Assembly: GCA_031261785.1 (NCBI GenBank) | Contig: JAISIZ010000005.1 | Span: 1 to 43,826, forward strand | Direction: 5' to 3' | Length of the DNA: 43,826 nt | DNA from: Mediterranea sp. (in: CFB group bacteria) | GTDB lineage: Bacteria > Bacteroidota > Bacteroidia > Bacteroidales > Bacteroidaceae | In this document: piece after piece, positions 32,927 through 42,276 of the stretch | Numbering within the stretch: the stretch's first letter is position 1 | Layout of the letters: every line of letters begins with the position of its first letter | The notes under the pieces: model-generated | What the model was told of the DNA's origin: nothing | What the model saw: the letters and a program-made list of their open reading frames with translations, nothing else | Database searches by the model: none | Made by a program: the position numbers and the translations under genes

Positions 32927-34264
32927 ATGTCGCGCCTATTGTTACCAACACACCATAGCCTTCGTATCCAGGCTCTTCTCATGGCCTGCACGCTATTTAT
33001 TCTCCACGCTTCAGCCTCTACCGGAGGGGACGCCGTTTCCGCCCACAAGTCCGATTCGATATGGACTTTCATCGAACAAACCCAAAAGCTCGCCGACGTC
33101 CGCGACGAAGGCCGTACGCGCCTGCACCTTCACCTGGACTACGTCAATGGTAATAATCATCAGGAGCACTACGCCCGTTACGCAGACGACATGAGTTTCT
33201 ATGCCCACCACTCTCAGGACGATCTTTACTATTACGCTTTCTCCGTCCACATCGCGATGATGGCCAAGAACGAAAAAAAAGAAGAGGCCCTGCGAGAAGC
33301 GGAGAGAGAGCTGGAAGCCGCCAGGAAGGAACATTCGCGCGAACGGCAGGGACGGGCGGAATGTGTATTGGGATACCTTTGCGACCAAATGGATCGGCGG
33401 GCCGAGTCCGCCGATTACTACCGCGACGCCATTGATGCCTTGAGGGAGGTCCCCGATAAGCAAACCTTGTGGCTGTCGTACATGGGGTTTTGCAACGAAG
33501 CTTCGCGGCTGGGGAACGTGGAAGAGGCCAAACAGCGCTTGCTGGAGTGCGGCGCGCTGATCCGTTCCGAATATGCCGACGCCAACAACCCCGACGCACG
33601 CTATTGGTGGGAACTGTATACCAGCGTGGCGACCAACGTGTATATGCGGACGGACGCGACACCTACGGATGCCATATACGAGAAAGCTTCGGCATGGTGG
33701 GCCACGGCTTACGGCGCGGGGCCAACCGAAGACTGGTGGAGCGCATATTGGAAAATTGCCGCCATAGTGTTCCTGTCGTTGCTTTCCCTGTTGAATGAAT
33801 GGGGAGCCAGCTCGCGTCGGGACGACCATGAATACAAGATATGGAGAAATCCGCAACCCCAATCGCTCGCCTTGGAGGACGCTTCGCCAGAGGTGCCCGA
33901 CACTGCCTTTACGGAGTTGTCGGGGCAACGTCGCGTGGAATCTCAAAAGCTTATGGAGCTGATGGCGGACAAGACGTTGCTTGCCCGTCCCGACCTGAAC
34001 CGGAAGACTCTGGCGTATATGCTGAACACCAACGAAACTTATCTGCGCGAGAGCATACGCGAGCGCTATGACCTATCGGTGAGCGAGTACATTACGGGCG
34101 TACGCATGGATTACGCCCGTCAACTCCTGCTCTCGGGACTGAAAATGCCCGAGATTATCCAACTCTCGGGCATCGGTTCTACATCCACTTTCTACCGCCT
34201 TTTTAGCAAATACTTCGGTACTACTCCCGAACTTTATCGCAAGAAACAGGGGAAAAATCCCTGA
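32927..34264 (+). CDS. AraC-type regulator with TPR-like sensor and membrane helix
   Basis: A 445-residue protein (start at 32927; 32915 also possible). It opens with a signal-like helix (LRIQALLMACTLFILHASAS), then about 230 residues of helical pairs that look like TPR repeats (for example EERGR-like helices, ALREAERELEAARKEHSRER, SADYYRDAIDALREVPDKQT), a membrane helix at 272-292 (SAYWKIAAIVFLSLLSLLNE) and a C-terminal AraC/HTH_18 DNA-binding domain (about 345-440, LNRKTLAYMLNTNETYLRES, ending in FSKYFGTTPELYRKK). The sensor part would face the periplasm and the HTH the cytoplasm. It directly precedes the fimbrillin genes, which it probably controls. TATATTTG at 32898-32905 is a possible -7 box. 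Confidence 0.87.
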   Translation: MSRLLLPTHHSLRIQALLMACTLFILHASASTGGDAVSAHKSDSIWTFIEQTQKLADVRDEGRTRLHLHLDYVNGNNHQEHYARYADDMSFYAHHSQDDLYYYAFSVHIAMMAKNEKKEEALREAERELEAARKEHSRERQGRAECVLGYLCDQMDRRAESADYYRDAIDALREVPDKQTLWLSYMGFCNEASRLGNVEEAKQRLLECGALIRSEYADANNPDARYWWELYTSVATNVYMRTDATPTDAIYEKASAWWATAYGAGPTEDWWSAYWKIAAIVFLSLLSLLNEWGASSRRDDHEYKIWRNPQPQSLALEDASPEVPDTAFTELSGQRRVESQKLMELMADKTLLARPDLNRKTLAYMLNTNETYLRESIRERYDLSVSEYITGVRMDYARQLLLSGLKMPEIIQLSGIGSTSTFYRLFSKYFGTTPELYRKKQGKNP

Positions 34265-34404
34265 AACGGGCTGGACGAGCCATTCTCTATGTTGAAATGC
34301 CGGATTTGGGAATCGAATTGCCAAATCTGGGAGCTATTCTTTGATAATAAAAGCTACTTTTGAACCGGAAACACGTAATTCATTACTGATTAATTCATTA
34401 TTCT

Positions 34405-35328
34405 ATGCAGAGAAGTAGATTCTTGTTAATGCTGGCCGCACTGTCACTTTTCGCGGCATGTAACAAAGAGGTGATTTCGATGGAATCGCCCGAAGAGATC
34501 CGCCTCACTACCAGGGTCGATGAAAGGGTCGTGACGCGAGGATCGCAGGACTTGCAAGCCACTCAATTCGCGAATGGCTCCAAGGTGGGAATCTTTGTGG
34601 ACGACGACGGCGATTCCACCGTTTTGGTGACCAATAACGAATTGACTGCCGACGGAGCGGGCGGATTCAGCGGTGGCATGAAGATGTATTTTCCCGAAAA
34701 TGGAGACGCGGTGGACATCTATGCGTATTACCCGTACGATGCGGCAGCTGCGGGCATTCCCACGAAATTCACGGTGAGCGAAGAACAGGGCGACGCCGCT
34801 GGTTACATGGCGAGCGACTTCATGATTGGCTTGCCTGACGGAGAGGGTGTCGCCAACCCCATCGAGCATACGGGCACCGCCATCCCGATGGTGTTCACCC
34901 ACCAGCTTGCCAAGCTAAGCGTCAACCTCACCTCGGGCGACGGCGCTCCCGACTTGCTTGGCGCCAAGGTGCGCATACTCAACGTGGTGACCAAAGCCGC
35001 TATCGATCCCACCACCTATGTCGCCACGGCAAGCGGAGAGGAATTGAAAAACATTACCGTCGGCACGTCTACCGATGCCAATACGTTCGATTGTAGCGCC
35101 GTCATCGTGCCACAGGCTTACGCCGCCGGAGCCAGCCTCATAGAGATTGAGTTGGCCGCCGGGGGAAAGCTCTACGCCGCGACCCAGCATACGACGTTCG
35201 CCGGCAAGAGCGAATACATCTACAACGTGACGGTGAACCTTACGGGCCTCAGCGTCGCCGCGTCCATCACCCCATGGGTGCCTATAGGCGCTGTCGACGT
35301 CAATGCCGTGATGCCCGACATACCTTAA
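34405..35328 (+). CDS. fimbrillin family lipoprotein
   Basis: A 307-residue exported lipoprotein (lipobox LFAAC, Cys 19). It resembles FimA/Mfa-type fimbrillins (fimbrillin-like, PF13149-type): GSKVGIFVDDDGDSTVLVTN, then the adhesive-subunit hallmark VDIYAYYPYD, FTHQLAKLSVNLTSGDGAPD and closing strands such as SEYIYNVTVNLTGLSVAASI with a C-terminal ITPW. An early Arg in VTRGSQ sits where Arg-specific proteases mature fimbrillins in Porphyromonas; here it is suggestive only. Fimbrillins polymerise into surface fibres by donor-strand exchange. A TACTTTTG (34355-34362) could be the -7 box. First of three such genes. Confidence 0.85.
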   Translation: MQRSRFLLMLAALSLFAACNKEVISMESPEEIRLTTRVDERVVTRGSQDLQATQFANGSKVGIFVDDDGDSTVLVTNNELTADGAGGFSGGMKMYFPENGDAVDIYAYYPYDAAAAGIPTKFTVSEEQGDAAGYMASDFMIGLPDGEGVANPIEHTGTAIPMVFTHQLAKLSVNLTSGDGAPDLLGAKVRILNVVTKAAIDPTTYVATASGEELKNITVGTSTDANTFDCSAVIVPQAYAAGASLIEIELAAGGKLYAATQHTTFAGKSEYIYNVTVNLTGLSVAASITPWVPIGAVDVNAVMPDIP

Positions 35329-35348
35329 ATCTCTAAACCATATAAGCT

Positions 35349-36869
35349 ATGAATAAGTGTTATTTGTATATCTTGGCGCTAATGGCATTGGGCGCTTGCG
35401 CGAACGATACTTCTCCGGATGGCACTTTGCCATCCGGAGAATATCCACTCGAACTGACCGGGCGAATGGCGACGCCAACCCGCGGCACGACCGATGGGAC
35501 ATGGACGGGACGGACGGATGACGAGCTGAGCCTCTACGTGAACGACGAGGGCGGGAAACCCTATTATCTGAGCGATGACGCCGGGACAATCAAAGCCAAG
35601 CCCCGGGAAGAAGGGGGCGAGCCTTATTACTGGCAATCGAAGGAAGAGGTGAAGCGGATCAAGGCGTGGTATCCCAAACGGCAAGCGTTGGAAACGGGAG
35701 ACTTTCCCAGAGGGGGGGTCGCACGCGCTCAAGTGGATGAGCTGGACTACGTCGGCAGCGACTTCCTATATGCCGAGCGAAGCCTCAGGTTCACCGATTC
35801 TCCCAAAAGCCTTTACTTCAGGCACCTGGTGGCCAGGATCCGTCTCGACATCACCAACTCAGACGGGACGGTCGACCTCTCGGGAGCCATCACGGTCAGG
35901 CTGCTGCGGACGCTCGTCGCATACAGCTTCAGTGGTACGGACACCATTATTGCGACTGGCGACCCCGTCGACATCATCCCTTACCGGCGGGCTACACCCA
36001 CGGCGGGCTACCTCCTCGCTTTCGAAGCGCTCATCCCACCACAAAATAGGGATCTCTCGGCATTCATCGAGATCACGACTGCGGCCGGCGAACGTTTTGT
36101 CTATACGCCGACCCATAGTAGGGAGGTGATGTTCGGATGCAATGGGACGTACACCTATAGGGTCGACGTGAGGCGCGGCGGCATGACGGTGGTGCAATCG
36201 GGTGACGATGTCGGCTGGACAGCGGGAGAAACCGGGTTAGTCGGCTCCGCACGCACCTACCACATCTGCGACTATTACCCCGATCCCAACGTAGTGTACG
36301 ACAATGGCGTCTTGATCTCAGGCACGCCACCGCAAGGTATCGTGTTCTGGCTCGACGAGGACGCTCCGGGCTATATAGGAAAAGAATACCGGACAGATGG
36401 CCGGGCCATTGGCTCCCGGGGCAAGATCGTAGGCTTCCAACGCTCTGCCCCCATGCCCTATTCCACAACCGACCACACGGTGGAACTCCCGATGGGTGCT
36501 GGATTGGCCAATATGAAAATCGTGCAGGACAATGGCCTTTTCGATGCCTATGCGCCCTTCGGATACGTGCATGGCCTGAATCCGGCCGAAACACTCTACG
36601 AGTCGGATGAAAGGGGAGTTTGGTATCTGCCGGCGGCAAACGAGCTGGCCGATCTCAATCGGACATTGGACCGTTTCAATTCCCAATTTGTTCGGGCAGG
36701 TGTACCGGGCTTCGATGCCAACGATTTCTATTGGTCTTCGTCAAAGATCTCCTCGGGGTACGGAGTGTATGTGCTGTCGATGCCACAGAGGCAGATCGTG
36801 CTCCGGAATGCGGGCGGAGGGAATAATCCCTTGCGTTCGGCCTATGTCCGTCCTATCATGCTTTTTTAA
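35349..36869 (+). CDS. fimbrillin-like lipoprotein with C-terminal lectin-like domain
   Basis: A 506-residue exported lipoprotein (lipobox LGAC, Cys 17). The first 290 residues follow the fimbrillin pattern (VKRIKAWYPKRQ, FRHLVARIRLDITNSDGTVD, YTYRVDVRRGGMTVV). The C-terminal 200 residues are different: RGVWYLPAANELADLNRTLD, NDFYWSSSKISSGYGVYVLS and the end RSAYVRPIMLF are typical of DUF1566/Lcl-type domains, which are thought to bind ligands or carbohydrates. A long fimbrillin with a C-terminal domain of this type could be a tip adhesin. It follows the first fimbrillin gene by 20 bp and precedes the third by 11 bp. Confidence 0.82.
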   Translation: MNKCYLYILALMALGACANDTSPDGTLPSGEYPLELTGRMATPTRGTTDGTWTGRTDDELSLYVNDEGGKPYYLSDDAGTIKAKPREEGGEPYYWQSKEEVKRIKAWYPKRQALETGDFPRGGVARAQVDELDYVGSDFLYAERSLRFTDSPKSLYFRHLVARIRLDITNSDGTVDLSGAITVRLLRTLVAYSFSGTDTIIATGDPVDIIPYRRATPTAGYLLAFEALIPPQNRDLSAFIEITTAAGERFVYTPTHSREVMFGCNGTYTYRVDVRRGGMTVVQSGDDVGWTAGETGLVGSARTYHICDYYPDPNVVYDNGVLISGTPPQGIVFWLDEDAPGYIGKEYRTDGRAIGSRGKIVGFQRSAPMPYSTTDHTVELPMGAGLANMKIVQDNGLFDAYAPFGYVHGLNPAETLYESDERGVWYLPAANELADLNRTLDRFNSQFVRAGVPGFDANDFYWSSSKISSGYGVYVLSMPQRQIVLRNAGGGNNPLRSAYVRPIMLF

Positions 36870-36880
36870 AACGAAGCCAC

Positions 36881-38386
36881 ATGATGATGAAAAACGTGAA
36901 AATCAAATTGTTGTATATCCCCTTGGCGACGCTTGGCGTAAGCCTGTTGGAGGGGTGCTCTACCGACGATGTCTTTCAGCCTGCGTCTCCATCGATCCGG
37001 CCGTTCGAGGCCATCGTCGTGAACGATGTCGGCTTTGAGGCGGGCGAAGGTACGCGTACCGCCGATACGGGGTATTCCACCACCTTTGTCGCTGGCGATG
37101 CCATAGGTGTCAGCGTGATCTCTACCAAAGAGGGAGTAACCTCCATCGTGCAGGACAACGTGAAGCTGACCCTTTTGGCGGATGGCCGTTGGACGAGCGG
37201 CGTGTCCAGCCCGCTACTGCGATACGACACGGACGACATCAGCTACATCGCCTACTCTCCTTATAGCGTCACCATGCGCGGAATGAAGTCCATCGACGAG
37301 ATAAAAGCCGCCTTCATGCCCTTGAGCGACCAAAGCACGGCGGTCAACTATGCCGCGAGCGACTTGATGACGGGCATGGGCACCGTGAACGCTTCCGGCG
37401 GACGGTCGAAGCTGAGCGTCACGTTCGGGCACGCCATGAGCCTGTTGGTGGTGTCGCCGCCCATCGCTGGGGTGAGCTGCGTGACGGATAAGATCTACAG
37501 CTGGTCCTATCACGCCAACGCCAGGACGTATCCCTCCAACGTGGAGATAACGGCCTGCGTCGCGGGCGTGATATACGAGGCCATGCCTTGGGACGACGGG
37601 AATTACCGCGTGTTGGTGAAACCTGGCACGCCGACCTCCATGCAGGCGCGGTACATGCTGGGCGACGAGATGTTTTATGTCGACAGGCCATACACGCCGG
37701 TTGTCGGACGGTACACGATGTTTACCGTCGAGACGTCGGCCGAAGTGACCAATGTGGCACGCGCGTTGCGAATAGGCGATTTCCTCGTTGCCGAGAATGG
37801 GTATGGGCAGGTGATGCCTGCCGAATCGGAAAAAGCGGATCTGGACAACCTCAGCCCGTGGTGTATCGTGTTCTATCTGGGACGACATCCGCACGACGAC
37901 ACGAACGACTACCAGAATGGCGACGGCGAACCGATCGACATCCACGCTTACGCGCTTCTGGCCGAGGCAATGCAGGGGGCGACGATGTGTTCCGCGCCCC
38001 AAGGCTCGTATGCGACGGACGATTTCAACGGATACTACAACACGCGGCACCTGGAACCCGGATACCAAGGTTTACCGACCCTGCTTCCGCCCCTTTCGTT
38101 CGGATACAGCCCGCTGAGGAACGCCGATGGATGGTTTGTGCCTTCGCGCGGGCAATTCCAATGCCTGTTGGACAATGCCGCGTTTATCAATGCGCAAATC
38201 GACAAGATGAAAGGCTTCGCGCTCCATCTGGGTCATCCGGAAGATACGGCATGGACTTCGACACCCGTTGCCGACGGTGTCCACGACGTGAACGTATGGG
38301 CGTGGGAAGAGGATCGTTGGGTGAGCAGGAATCCGGCTCTGCGCGGAGCCTCGCGACTCTTGCTTTGGCGGGTCACCGTGTTCTGA
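36881..38386 (+). CDS. fimbrillin-like lipoprotein, second tip-adhesin-type
   Basis: A 501-residue exported lipoprotein (lipobox LLEGC, Cys 26). It begins with a fimbrillin-type half (GDAIGVSVISTKEGVTSIVQ, ISYIAYSPYS, VTFGHAMSLLVVSPP) and ends with a domain related to that of the preceding protein: GWFVPSRGQFQCLLDNAAFI, then WTSTPVADGVHDVNVWAWEE and RLLLWRVTVF. The usual YWSS is replaced by AWTST. It is the third gene of the cluster, 11 bp downstream. The three proteins plus the regulator resemble, in organisation, Porphyromonas fim/mfa loci with a major subunit and accessory tip proteins, although no anchor protein is seen. Confidence 0.8.
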   Translation: MMMKNVKIKLLYIPLATLGVSLLEGCSTDDVFQPASPSIRPFEAIVVNDVGFEAGEGTRTADTGYSTTFVAGDAIGVSVISTKEGVTSIVQDNVKLTLLADGRWTSGVSSPLLRYDTDDISYIAYSPYSVTMRGMKSIDEIKAAFMPLSDQSTAVNYAASDLMTGMGTVNASGGRSKLSVTFGHAMSLLVVSPPIAGVSCVTDKIYSWSYHANARTYPSNVEITACVAGVIYEAMPWDDGNYRVLVKPGTPTSMQARYMLGDEMFYVDRPYTPVVGRYTMFTVETSAEVTNVARALRIGDFLVAENGYGQVMPAESEKADLDNLSPWCIVFYLGRHPHDDTNDYQNGDGEPIDIHAYALLAEAMQGATMCSAPQGSYATDDFNGYYNTRHLEPGYQGLPTLLPPLSFGYSPLRNADGWFVPSRGQFQCLLDNAAFINAQIDKMKGFALHLGHPEDTAWTSTPVADGVHDVNVWAWEEDRWVSRNPALRGASRLLLWRVTVF

Positions 38387-38404
38387 CGGCTTCGGACGCT
38401 CCGG

Positions 38405-39016
38405 CTACCATTTCAGCGTGCCCTTCCCCTGTCGCAGCACCTCGGGTTCGCCGTCGGTGCACTTCACTACGGTGGATACTTCGGTGCCGCCGATGCCGCC
38501 ATCGATGATGAGGTCGGCCACGTCGCCGAACTTCTCGTCGATGAGTTCGGGGTCGGTGACGTATTCCAGCTCTTCGCCTTCGTCGCGGGGAAGGGTGGCG
38601 GTCATGATGGGCGCGCCGAGCAGCCTGGCGATTTCGTTGACGATGGCGTTGTCGGGCATGCGAATGCCCACTTCCTTACGGTTACGGTAGATTTTGGGCA
38701 GCCGGCCGCTCGCGTTGAGGATGAAGGTGAATGGGCCGGGCAGGTTGCGTTTCATCAGCTTGAACGTGTTGTTGTCCATCTTGGCGTACTCGCTAATGAC
38801 GCTCAGGTCGTAGCAGATGATGGAGAGGTTGTTCTTGCGCGGGTCGATCTCCTTGATACGGCAGATGCGCTCGATGGCGCGCTCCTTGAGGCCGTGGCAA
38901 CCGATGGCGTACATCGTGTCCGTGGGGTAGACGATCAGTCCACCGTCGTTCAGGATGTCCACCACCCGCTCGAGGTCCTGGGGGTCGTTGTTTTTATCGT
39001 ATAAGCGTAGGAGCAT
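38405..39016 (-). CDS. YciO-like protein of the Sua5/YrdC/YciO family
   Basis: A 203-residue single-domain protein. The family motifs are visible: GGLIVYPTDTMYAIGCHGLK, then RICRIKEIDPRKNNLSIICY, KRNLPGPFTFILNAS and VGIRMPDNAIVN. It is often annotated as threonylcarbamoyl-AMP synthase (TsaC), which makes the t6A precursor on tRNA. However, IKxxDPRKN with NxTFK-like spacing follows E. coli YciO (IKRMDPRHN) and not the KxR-S pattern of TsaC, so it is more likely a YciO paralogue with a different or weaker activity. The C-terminal Sua5 domain is absent. It converges on the fimbrial genes with an 18-bp gap. Confidence 0.85.
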   Translation of the reverse strand: MLLRLYDKNNDPQDLERVVDILNDGGLIVYPTDTMYAIGCHGLKERAIERICRIKEIDPRKNNLSIICYDLSVISEYAKMDNNTFKLMKRNLPGPFTFILNASGRLPKIYRNRKEVGIRMPDNAIVNEIARLLGAPIMTATLPRDEGEELEYVTDPELIDEKFGDVADLIIDGGIGGTEVSTVVKCTDGEPEVLRQGKGTLKW

Positions 39017-39039
39017 GATTTAAATTAGGAATTAAGGAT

Positions 39040-39097
39040 GAAGAATTGAGAATGAGCGTATGGGAGCGGACTCCCTATTCTTCATTCTCAATTCTTC
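39040..39097 (-). terminator. hairpin after the AsmA-like gene
   Basis: GAAGAATTGAGAATGA (39040-39055) is exactly complementary to 39082-39097, with GGGAG/CTCCC pairing nearer the loop. On the minus strand it follows the AsmA-like stop by about 12 nt and is followed by an A/T-rich stretch. Likely transcript end; may be a repeat seen elsewhere in the genome. Confidence 0.55.
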
Positions 39098-39108
39098 ATT
39101 CTTCATTT

Positions 39109-41613
39109 TCATTGCAGTTTCTTCTTCAGGAAGTCCAGCGCCTTCTCTTTCGCTTTCTCCTTTACTTTCTCCTTGAGCGAGTCCTTGTTGGCGGTGACCG
39201 TGGAATCCAATCCCAGCTTCTGGCCAATCTTGCTGGCGGCTTCTTCGGTTACCATTTGCAGGGCTTCGTTGGCCATGCTCTTGGTGTCGAGGCTGACTTT
39301 GGGTGAGGTGAACGATCCGCCGATCTTCAGGTCGACCGTGCTTAGCTTGGCCGAGGAGCTGATGGCCGCGGGGAGCTTGACCTTGCCCGAGTAGTCGATG
39401 GTCTGGTCCAGTCCGGTGGTACCCGAGAGGTTGAGCGTGTAGTCGCCCATCTTGATGTCGAAGGGCTTGGTGGCCACTCGTCCGTCCTTGATGGTGAAGT
39501 CGAGCTTCATGTCTTTCGCTTTCAGGTCCTTCAGGCCGGGTTGCTTCAGGGCGTCGGCGATTCCGTCGATGGCTTTCACGCCGCTTAGGCTGAGGTCGGT
39601 GGTGTTGAGGCTTCCGCTGCCTTGCAGGGTGGGCAGTACGGGACTCATCGTGCCGTCGAGGTCGGTCTGTACGCTCATGTTACCCGAGAAGGTGCCTTTC
39701 AGCCCCTCGAAGATGGGCGCCATCTTTTGCACCATGTCCAGCTCCTTGTAGGCTTGCGCAAAGCCGATGTCGGCGAGTTTGAAGGCGGCGTTCAGCTCGG
39801 GTTTCCGCTCGTTGGCGGTGGAGTAGTAGCCGTTGGCCACCACGTTGCCTCCCATGGTGTTCATGGAGAGGTTCTGCATGTCCACTTTGCCGTCGGCTAT
39901 CACGAGGCGGCCTTTCATGTCGTCGAACTCCATCTTGTCGAACAGCACTTTCTTCATGTCTGCGTTCATCGCGAAGTTGATGTTCTTCGGCACGGTCACC
40001 AAGCCTGTGGCGGCTACGGTGTCGTTGGCGGCGGTTGCCGTGGCCGCGCTGTCGGTGCCCATGACGTCGCTCAGGTCGAAATAGTTGGAGCTGACGTTGA
40101 GGTTACCCTTCAGCGTGGTGCCCTTGAGGGCGTAGCCGATATAGTTCTCGAAGCGGCTGTCGGCGGTGAGGTCGTTCTTGCCGATGTTGACCGTGGTCTG
40201 GCTCAGCTGTAAGTATTGCGGGGTGAAGGTGAGGAGCGACTTCTGTATATCCACGTCGGGCATGTCCTTCATCTTCAGCTTCATGCCGCTCAGCGCCACG
40301 GTACCCGAGGCTTGTACGCGGTCGTACAGTTCCTTCTCGATGTACGACATCCGTCCGGCCACTTGCATGTTGGCGTTCACCACGCCGTTCAGCTCCATGT
40401 CCTGTAGCGGGTAGACTTGCTTCACCTGTCCGAGGTCGAGCGTCCCCTTGGCTCCGAGGGTAAATTCGGGGTCGCTGACGGGTGTCTTCACGTTGGCTGT
40501 CATGCCGAAGGGGTTACCTGCCAGGCGGAAGGTGAAGGGGTTGATGTCGATCACCGTCTGGTCGGCGCTTCCGCCAGGGTTCCGCACGTTGGCGCTAATG
40601 TTGATCTGGTCTACGCCGGCCGGTAGGGAGGGGTAGCGGAACATGGCGTTCTTCACCTGCATGTCGACGTCGAAAGCTGGTACGGTGTCGCCTTGCAGCG
40701 TTCCCTTGGCCGAGGCGGTGAGGGTGGCCGTCCCGTCGGTCTTCAGGCTGGCGAACTCGGTGGAGTAGATGGCGGGGATGAGCGATAGGATTTCCTTGAA
40801 TCCCACGTCGTTGGTGTTGAGTTTCAGGTCCATGTCGATGGCGGGGTCGCGCATCGCCACCCATCCGTCGATGCCGGCCTCGATGGCGTTGAGGCGGAGG
40901 GTGTTGTCCTTCAGCGTGTACTTGTTGTTGGCCAGGTCGGCGTCGACGTCCATCTTGGCGGCGATGTTGGCGTTGGCCAGGAAGGGTATGCCGTTCATCC
41001 GGTACGTCAGCGACTGGGTCTCGGCGTCGAGTTTCAGCGTGGTATGGTCGGCCGAGAAGTCACCCGAGCAGTTAGCGTCGAGGCCGCGCATGTCGGCGTA
41101 CATATTGCCTTGCCGGTCGTCGTACACGAGGTCCATCCGGCTCACGGTCACGTTTTGCAGCTTCACGTTGAAGGCGGATGCCGCGGTGGTGTCGGTAGCG
41201 GCGGAGGTCTCGGTGCTGTCGACCTTCATGATGTCCCAGTTCACTCGTCCGTCGGGCAGCACGATGGCGTGTATCTTGGCGTCGCTGATGCCAATCTTGG
41301 AAACGTCGTAGCTGTCGCCGAAGAGCGAGAAGAGGTTGATGGCGGCGGTCACTCCGCCAGCCTGCACGAGGGTGTCGTTCTCGAAGTCGCCCGCTCCCTT
41401 CAGCCAAAAGTCTTCGAGGGTGATGGAGGCTTTCGGGAAGTTGCGGAACAGGCTGATGTCGAGACTCTTGAAATCGAACTGCCCATTGAGCATCTTGTTC
41501 CCTTCCGATTTTACGATGCCGGCGATCTTACCCTGGAAGGCGAGCGGAAGCACGGCCATCAGTACGATGATGGCCACTACCACGATGCCGGTGATTTTTA
41601 ATCCCTTTTTCAT
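39109..41613 (-). CDS. AsmA family protein
   Basis: An 834-residue envelope protein. It has one N-terminal membrane helix (LKITGIVVVAIIVLMAVLPL, with FQGKIAGIVKSEGNKML just after) and then a long beta-rich periplasmic body. Typical AsmA phrases are present: RNFPKASITLEDFWLKGAGD, IKKLS-like NLFSLFGDSYDVSKIGISDA, GRVNWDIMKVDS, and near the end DGRVATKPFDIKMGDYTLNL followed by SGTTGLDQTIDYSGKVKLP. The C-terminal 60 residues are Lys-rich and helical. AsmA-like proteins form bridge-like grooves thought to carry lipids between membranes. Single gene, with a TAGCTTTG box at 41666-41659 as possible -7. Confidence 0.93.
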   Translation of the reverse strand: MKKGLKITGIVVVAIIVLMAVLPLAFQGKIAGIVKSEGNKMLNGQFDFKSLDISLFRNFPKASITLEDFWLKGAGDFENDTLVQAGGVTAAINLFSLFGDSYDVSKIGISDAKIHAIVLPDGRVNWDIMKVDSTETSAATDTTAASAFNVKLQNVTVSRMDLVYDDRQGNMYADMRGLDANCSGDFSADHTTLKLDAETQSLTYRMNGIPFLANANIAAKMDVDADLANNKYTLKDNTLRLNAIEAGIDGWVAMRDPAIDMDLKLNTNDVGFKEILSLIPAIYSTEFASLKTDGTATLTASAKGTLQGDTVPAFDVDMQVKNAMFRYPSLPAGVDQINISANVRNPGGSADQTVIDINPFTFRLAGNPFGMTANVKTPVSDPEFTLGAKGTLDLGQVKQVYPLQDMELNGVVNANMQVAGRMSYIEKELYDRVQASGTVALSGMKLKMKDMPDVDIQKSLLTFTPQYLQLSQTTVNIGKNDLTADSRFENYIGYALKGTTLKGNLNVSSNYFDLSDVMGTDSAATATAANDTVAATGLVTVPKNINFAMNADMKKVLFDKMEFDDMKGRLVIADGKVDMQNLSMNTMGGNVVANGYYSTANERKPELNAAFKLADIGFAQAYKELDMVQKMAPIFEGLKGTFSGNMSVQTDLDGTMSPVLPTLQGSGSLNTTDLSLSGVKAIDGIADALKQPGLKDLKAKDMKLDFTIKDGRVATKPFDIKMGDYTLNLSGTTGLDQTIDYSGKVKLPAAISSSAKLSTVDLKIGGSFTSPKVSLDTKSMANEALQMVTEEAASKIGQKLGLDSTVTANKDSLKEKVKEKAKEKALDFLKKKLQ

Positions 41614-41705
41614 TTGCTTGTTTCTGTTATAAAAGTGTGGTTCGGTTTATTAAATGTACAAAGCTACTCAATGTTTCCGGTTTGATAGGTGAAAGTGTGT
41701 GAAAG

Positions 41706-42074
41706 TTACTTCATAAACACGAAATAGACCGCTCCCACTAAGCAAACGAACGCCGCGAGGTGGTTCCATTGCAGCGTTTCGCCCTTGAAGGCCAGCGTGC
41801 TGAAGAGGGTGAAAACGATGAGCGTGACGACTTCCTGGATCACTTTCAGCTGCATCAGCGAGAAGGGGCCGCCGTTGCCGACAAAGCCTATGCGGTTGGC
41901 GGGTACCTGGCAGGTGTACTCCAGCAAGGCGACGCTCCACGAGAAGAGGATGACGGCGAAGAGTGGCCAGTGCGCGATAACTTTCATCTCTTGTAGCTTC
42001 AAGTGTCCGTACCAGGCGAACGTCATGAAGACGTTGGATACGATGAGCAGCAAAATGGTATATATTCCTTTCAT
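41706..42074 (-). CDS. DMT family protein (DUF486)
   Basis: A 122-residue membrane protein with four predicted helices: residues 4-22 (IYTILLLIVSNVFMTFAWYG), 34-54, 75-95 and 100-120. It matches the DUF486 family, small relatives of the drug/metabolite transporter superfamily, with signatures HLKLQEMKVI, LLEYTCQVPANRIGFVG and FSLMQLKVIQEVVTLIVFTL. Such small proteins probably work as dimers; the substrate is unknown. It is monocistronic, and the 90-bp gap to the AsmA-like gene holds no obvious terminator. Confidence 0.9.
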   Translation of the reverse strand: MKGIYTILLLIVSNVFMTFAWYGHLKLQEMKVIAHWPLFAVILFSWSVALLEYTCQVPANRIGFVGNGGPFSLMQLKVIQEVVTLIVFTLFSTLAFKGETLQWNHLAAFVCLVGAVYFVFMK

Positions 42075-42276
42075 GTGATGGATAGATAAATGTATCTGTT
42101 TGTATGCGTGGCGATGGTTTCCGCGGTCAGGCGAGGGACCATTGCCAAAATCGGCCGCGAATGTACTATAAATCCAGCATATTGCAGAGGAAGCGGCGCA
42201 AATCTTGAGGGATGATACGGAAAGCTAATCGACATGGTGCGGGAAGCGCGGGCTTTTAATTTCATGCGGATTTGTT

